Source: Legionella geestiana (GTDB taxonomy: Bacteria > Pseudomonadota > Gammaproteobacteria > Legionellales > Legionellaceae). From it: a stretch of DNA of 64,000 bases. Location: contig NZ_CP038271.1 of the NCBI RefSeq assembly GCF_004571195.1, positions 744,001-808,000 on the forward strand. Direction: 5' to 3'. Below, piece by piece: positions 60,766-64,000 of this stretch. How positions within the stretch are numbered: the stretch's first letter is position 1; every line of letters begins with the position of its first letter. The translations under genes and the position numbers were made by a program. The notes under the pieces were generated by a model. The model was not told the DNA's origin and searched no databases. It worked only from the letters and a program-made list of their open reading frames with translations.

Positions 60766-61914
60766 CTATATTATAGCTCTGATATCCCCTTCGTAAGCAG
60801 GATACAAATCCGAATCTGATTCCACTAGACGAGAGCCTTTTCCAAAAATACCAAATCGACCTGGAGTCATACTCAATAATGCGGGTATGGGGATATTTTC
60901 AAACACATTCACTTCCGGTACTTCCGACACTTCCGACACTTCCGACACTTCCGACACTTCCGACACTTCCGACACTTCCGACACTTCCGACACTTCCGAC
61001 ACTTCCGACACTTCCGACACTTCCGACACTTCCGACACTTCCGGTACTTCCGACACTTCCGGTACTTCCGACACTTCCGGTACTTCCGACACTTCCGGTA
61101 CTTCCGACACTTCCGGTACTTCCGACACTTCCGGTACTTCCGACACTTCCGGTACTTCCGACACTTCCGGTACTTCCGACACTTCCGACACTTCCGGTAC
61201 TTCCGACACTTCCGGTACTTCCGACACTTCCGACACTTCCGTCACTTCCGGTACAATAGGCTGAACCAACCAAGGGCGTACGCGCTCATAATACAAACTT
61301 TCCAAGGGTATTTCTTTATAAAGTTCCTGGGCATGTTCCAACGCATTACAAGTTCGCAAGACATCCCCGTAGAAGCAGGAAATCTTTGCATCATTTCTTA
61401 TTTTAACCACAGTTACGACATGCTCAAATTTGTTAATATTAAGCAGTTCGTTAACAAAATTCTTAAATTCATGGTACGGCAATATATCACGCATCAGTGC
61501 CGAAAATAAAACCTGTACATCCTCGTTCTCATCCAAACAAGCAAGATCGGGAATCTTTACAAGCTCGGTCAAAAAATCAAGTGATTTACTCCAGTTATCA
61601 AAGTCAAAATGACCATACTCGTGAAACCACGCAATTTCAGAGGTAACATATTGACTTAGAGAGAGGAATGGTTCATAAAAGGATGGATACTTCGCAGGTT
61701 CCCATCGTCGATAACGATTATTACGTTCAGCATAATACGCCTCTTCTGCAGATTTCACAGGAAATAATGAAACTGTCAATCCCTTTGTTTTATACGAATA
61801 GTCAAATCGAATACTTCGAATCCTGGGTGAATCTTCAACCTTAATCAGGGCAAAAGCGTGATCTTCCCCCTCTTTTTTAAAGTGCTTCACTTTAACAATA
61901 GATAAGTTACTCAT
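60766..61914 (-). CDS. Protein with a large Val-Ser/Pro-Glu tripeptide repeat domain
   Basis: About 382 residues from the ATG at 61914; an upstream ATG at 61944 is possible. The first 220 residues are a unique, charged domain (FDYSYKTKGLTVSLFPVKSA; WFHEYGHFDFDNWSKSLDF) that I do not recognise. About 38 consecutive S-E-V or P-E-V tripeptides follow, encoded by a 9-bp tandem repeat. A 35-residue unique tail follows (PIPALLSMTPGRFGIFGKGS). The acidic repeat would be an extended linker or stalk. No signal peptide is seen. Base composition of the unique part is more AT-rich than the flagellar genes, so recent acquisition is likely. Confidence 0.75.
   Translation of the reverse strand: MSNLSIVKVKHFKKEGEDHAFALIKVEDSPRIRSIRFDYSYKTKGLTVSLFPVKSAEEAYYAERNNRYRRWEPAKYPSFYEPFLSLSQYVTSEIAWFHEYGHFDFDNWSKSLDFLTELVKIPDLACLDENEDVQVLFSALMRDILPYHEFKNFVNELLNINKFEHVVTVVKIRNDAKISCFYGDVLRTCNALEHAQELYKEIPLESLYYERVRPWLVQPIVPEVTEVSEVSEVPEVSEVPEVSEVSEVPEVSEVPEVSEVPEVSEVPEVSEVPEVSEVPEVSEVPEVSEVPEVSEVSEVSEVSEVSEVSEVSEVSEVSEVSEVSEVSEVSEVPEVNVFENIPIPALLSMTPGRFGIFGKGSRLVESDSDLYPAYEGDIRAII
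60911..61258. repeat. 9-bp coding minisatellite, about 38 copies
   Basis: Units are ACTTCCGAC or ACTTCCGGT, read on the plus strand. The two types alternate in the middle of the array; one end is a run of the first type only. Length change by whole units keeps the gene in frame. Because the unit is 9 bp and lacks stops, antisense frames are open too, which explains the other long frames here. Confidence 0.97.
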
Positions 61915-62107
61915 AGCTTGGACAACCTTACAGAATAAAGACAAATCGGGGGCGATACTATCTTAATTCATGCCGGATCGTCAATCTAAAGATCACTTTG
62001 CGTGTTTATTAATATATCGCTTTGTACATGACAAAAAATAAAATTCTGAAGTAACTCGCTGATAAATAATTAAAACCATATAATCTCGATCGCCAAAAGG
62101 AGGTTAT

Positions 62108-62633
62108 ATGGAATGTATCAACGAGTTGCAGGATAGTTTAAACGCGTATTTCAAGTGGAACAAGGCACGAATCAATTGTTTCATGTATATGTTACTTGGC
62201 CTGCTTACCACGAGGACTGTTAATTTAGCAAAAACTGGCCTGCGTGATGCCGGGAGACGGCAAGCAGTCATCAAGATACCCAAGAATACAGAGATTTTTC
62301 GCTCACTACGCACTTGATTATCAAAAAATTGCGGGATTTATATTCAGGTTATTTTTTGTTCAAGACGGCCAATGGTACCTCGCAATGGATAGAACCAACT
62401 GGCGCTGGGGAGATTCAGACATCAATATTCTGACCTTGGGTATTGTGTTTAAAGGAACATCGATTCCAATTTATTAGGAATTACTGAATAAGCGAGGCAA
62501 TTCTGATACACGCGAGCGTATTGAACTGATGGAAAAGTTCATTGCTCAATTTGGCAAAGGATGTATCAAGGGATTGTTGGCTGACCGTGAGTTTGTTGGT
62601 AAACAATGGTTTAAATCCGACATTCCGCATTAA
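62108..62633 (+). pseudogene. Broken IS4-family transposase gene
   Basis: A strong ribosome-binding site (AAAGGAGG) precedes the ATG, and the first 45 or so codons read like an IS4-family N-terminus (MLLGLLTTRTVNLAKTG). The frame then shifts near 62250 to give RYPRIQRFFAHYALDYQKIA and WYLAMDRTNWRWG (first Asp). A TAG at 62475 replaces the usual Trp in IPIYWELLNKRG. The frame continues with GLLADREFVGKQWF (second Asp) to a stop at 62631. The Glu-containing third part is absent. At least one frameshift and one nonsense mutation make it inactive. Confidence 0.85.
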
Positions 62634-62697
62634 ATTTATGAATAAAATCTCCAATAAGCCTTACCAAGCACATCAAGTATCAATACTGCTAACTTAA

Positions 62698-63261
62698 TCA
62701 CGCCACCGCCTCAATTTCCAAATAATCAGCCCGGGGTTTCTGCATTCTCGGGAATGCTTTTGGCCTACGTTTGACCACCCTTGGCTGGCTGGGCCTGTTT
62801 TGTTTTACAGTCTTTTTCGAAACCAGCGCTTTGAGAAGTGCCGTATAAACCTCTTGGTCAGATTCAGAGAGGGATCCAGCCTGCCGGAATGCAGATATCA
62901 TCTGCAGTGCCAACTTAAAGCTCATTGAACGAGGGCTCTGGTTATACCTCATTGCTGCCTGCAGCATCATTTTCCTGACGAGGTTATACGCAAGAACATG
63001 CGCCCAGATCTCCTTTTTGACCATTTCTGGTGTCTTTCCGCGCAAAATGCCCATGCGCATCACTTCTTTGACAGAGCGAAGGTCAAGTTCCACAAACCAT
63101 CGGAACCCATATAATTCACACAGGTCATCGATAGTCACATCCTTTGCATCGACCAATGTGGTCACCAAAACCATTGTTTTGTCACGAAACCCCGGATTGT
63201 GCAAGGTGACCCGGGTCTCGCGCACGGTTATTTTGGCGGGGAATCGGGAGTATTCTCTCAT
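62698..63261 (-). pseudogene. C-terminal fragment of a second IS4-family transposase
   Basis: A 187-residue frame holding the IS4 signature Y-(2)-R-(3)-E-(6)-K as YGFRWFVELDLRSVKEVM, then GKTPEMVKKEIWAHVLAYNLVR. Both Asp-bearing parts are missing, so only about the last 40% of a transposase is left. It runs opposite to the broken element at 62108 and differs in type, so the two are separate remains. Confidence 0.85.
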
Positions 63262-63531
63262 AGCAGAGATTATTCACGATATTCTTTTTATGCAAAATCG
63301 GTGAAATCACAGTTCAAAGCTTCATCAACCACGCATACATTCCAATTAACACCAAAAAAATCATTACCATCAAAACCTGAAATGCCCTTTACACCAACAG
63401 TAGACAAGCCTGCTCAGCCAGCACAATGCAAGCTCCCTACTCCGATTCCCTTTAAGGCCGCTCTACCAGCACCGGCTGCTCCTTGTCCGGCACCGGCTGC
63501 CCCTCGTCCGGCACCACCGCCAAGAAGGTAG
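63262..63531 (+). pseudogene. Possible 3' remnant of a Pro/Ala-rich protein gene
   Basis: A plus-strand frame open across the IS4 fragment boundary continues to a stop at 63531. It encodes a Lys/Pro/Thr segment followed by a Pro/Ala tail (ALPAPAAPCPAPAAPRPAPP). The tail could be the end of a protein cut by the IS4-family insertion. There is no start or ribosome-binding site of its own. Confidence 0.3.
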
Positions 63532-63854
63532 GATCTATGATTGGGAGATGACTATTTGAAATTACCTCATTGATTGTGCACTTTATCTTACGGCGCTTAT
63601 ATCCTTGCCCTTGAAGGACGGAATTTTATGTGCCATTAGATAAATCAGGATGTAAGGTTGAGAAAATGATGACAGGCCAGGGCATGTCATCAATTAACCC
63701 TGTCTTAACGCTGCCAAATAGAAACGCATTTCGCCTTATTACTGAAATATATAGCAAAACTGATGTTGCTCATTATATCGACATGTGCTGAATATATTCT
63801 CATTAAGATATATTTTGTGTATTCTGCCTCTCAAGGAAACAGGAGGGTAACGGA
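63532..63854. other. Intergenic stretch, no gene seen
   Basis: AT-rich DNA of about 320 bases with no frame I can support. The last 60 bases probably belong to the left end of the IS5-family element that follows. Confidence 0.4.
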
Positions 63855-64000
63855 ATGCGTCGATATAGTTTGACGGATGATCAGTGGGAAAAAATCAAGG
63901 ATTTATTGCCCGGACGGAAGGAGACTGTCGGTGTTACTGCGAAAGATAATCGATTATTTGTAGAAGCAGTACTTTATCGCTATCGCGCGGGGATTCCATG
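63855..64000 (+). CDS. IS5-family transposase, N-terminal part (window edge)
   Basis: A frame starting [20 protein letters not shown] and continuing through [19 protein letters not shown], the usual N-terminus of IS5-family (DUF4096-type) transposases. ACAGGAGGGTAACGG supplies a strong ribosome-binding site. It runs off the window, so catalytic residues cannot be checked. Confidence 0.88.
   Translation, partial: MRRYSLTDDQWEKIKDLLPGRKETVGVTAKDNRLFVEAVLYRYRAGIP

Noticed and set aside
1-64000. tRNA, rRNA or riboswitch
   Set aside because: No conserved tRNA arms, rRNA segments or riboswitch cores were recognised by eye. A covariance-model search would be decisive.

Overview
The window suggests a gammaproteobacterium, most likely a member of the Legionellales, with a base composition near 50% GC by eye. 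Evidence for this is indirect. There is a polar-type flagellar gene set (flhA-flhF-fliA order, sigma-54 promoters). There are also very large effector-like proteins, a PAS/LuxR regulator of the kind common in Legionella, a Kdo hydroxylase, and a heavy load of insertion sequences and short inverted-repeat elements. The genus is inference.

Layout. Positions 1-1713 carry fliM (end only), fliN, fliO and fliP. A tandem array of about six 129-bp units fills 1799-2524. On the minus strand follow fliT, fliS, fliD and fliC (transcribed fliC to fliT, with a terminator after fliC). Divergent from fliC, a near-consensus sigma-54 promoter drives fliEFGHIJ, fliQ, fliR and flhB (5626-13140). Between flhB and flhA lies about 11 kb of accessory DNA (13141-24133): a lumazine-synthase-like gene, an IS3-family element next to a cut gene start, a LuxR regulator, a 1172-residue beta-solenoid-like protein, two small unknown proteins, an IS30-family element, and several copies of a 267-bp inverted-repeat element. 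The flagellar genes resume at 24134 with flhA, flhF, fliA, a DUF2802-like gene and fliK (its own sigma-54 promoter). A third sigma-54 promoter precedes flgBCDEFGH, flgK, flgL, flgI, flgJ, flgM and flgN. An L,D-transpeptidase gene closes this run at 42115.

Together these genes encode the export gate (FliPQR, FlhA, FlhB, FliO), export ATPase (FliHIJ), MS ring and switch (FliF, G, M, N), rod, hook, P and L rings, junction proteins, filament, cap, chaperones (FliS, FliT, FlgN) and the FliA/FlgM checkpoint. Missing from this window are flhG/fleN, flgA, fliL, motAB and the master regulator. They may lie elsewhere.

The second half is accessory and general. A 2127-residue protein (42241-48624) combines leucine-rich repeats, a YopT/C58-like cysteine-protease triad and AAA-type P-loop modules. 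Then come an exported protein, a metallo-beta-lactamase-fold hydrolase, a Kdo 3-hydroxylase whose C-terminus is supplied by an inserted inverted-repeat element, NAD synthetase, a serine-tract protein of unknown function, two outer-membrane beta-barrel proteins and a PafA-like phosphatase. The last 5 kb is a scrap yard: an IS256-family element with an apparent catalytic Asp-to-Asn change, a protein with about 38 copies of a 9-bp repeat, two broken IS4-family genes and the start of an IS5-family transposase.
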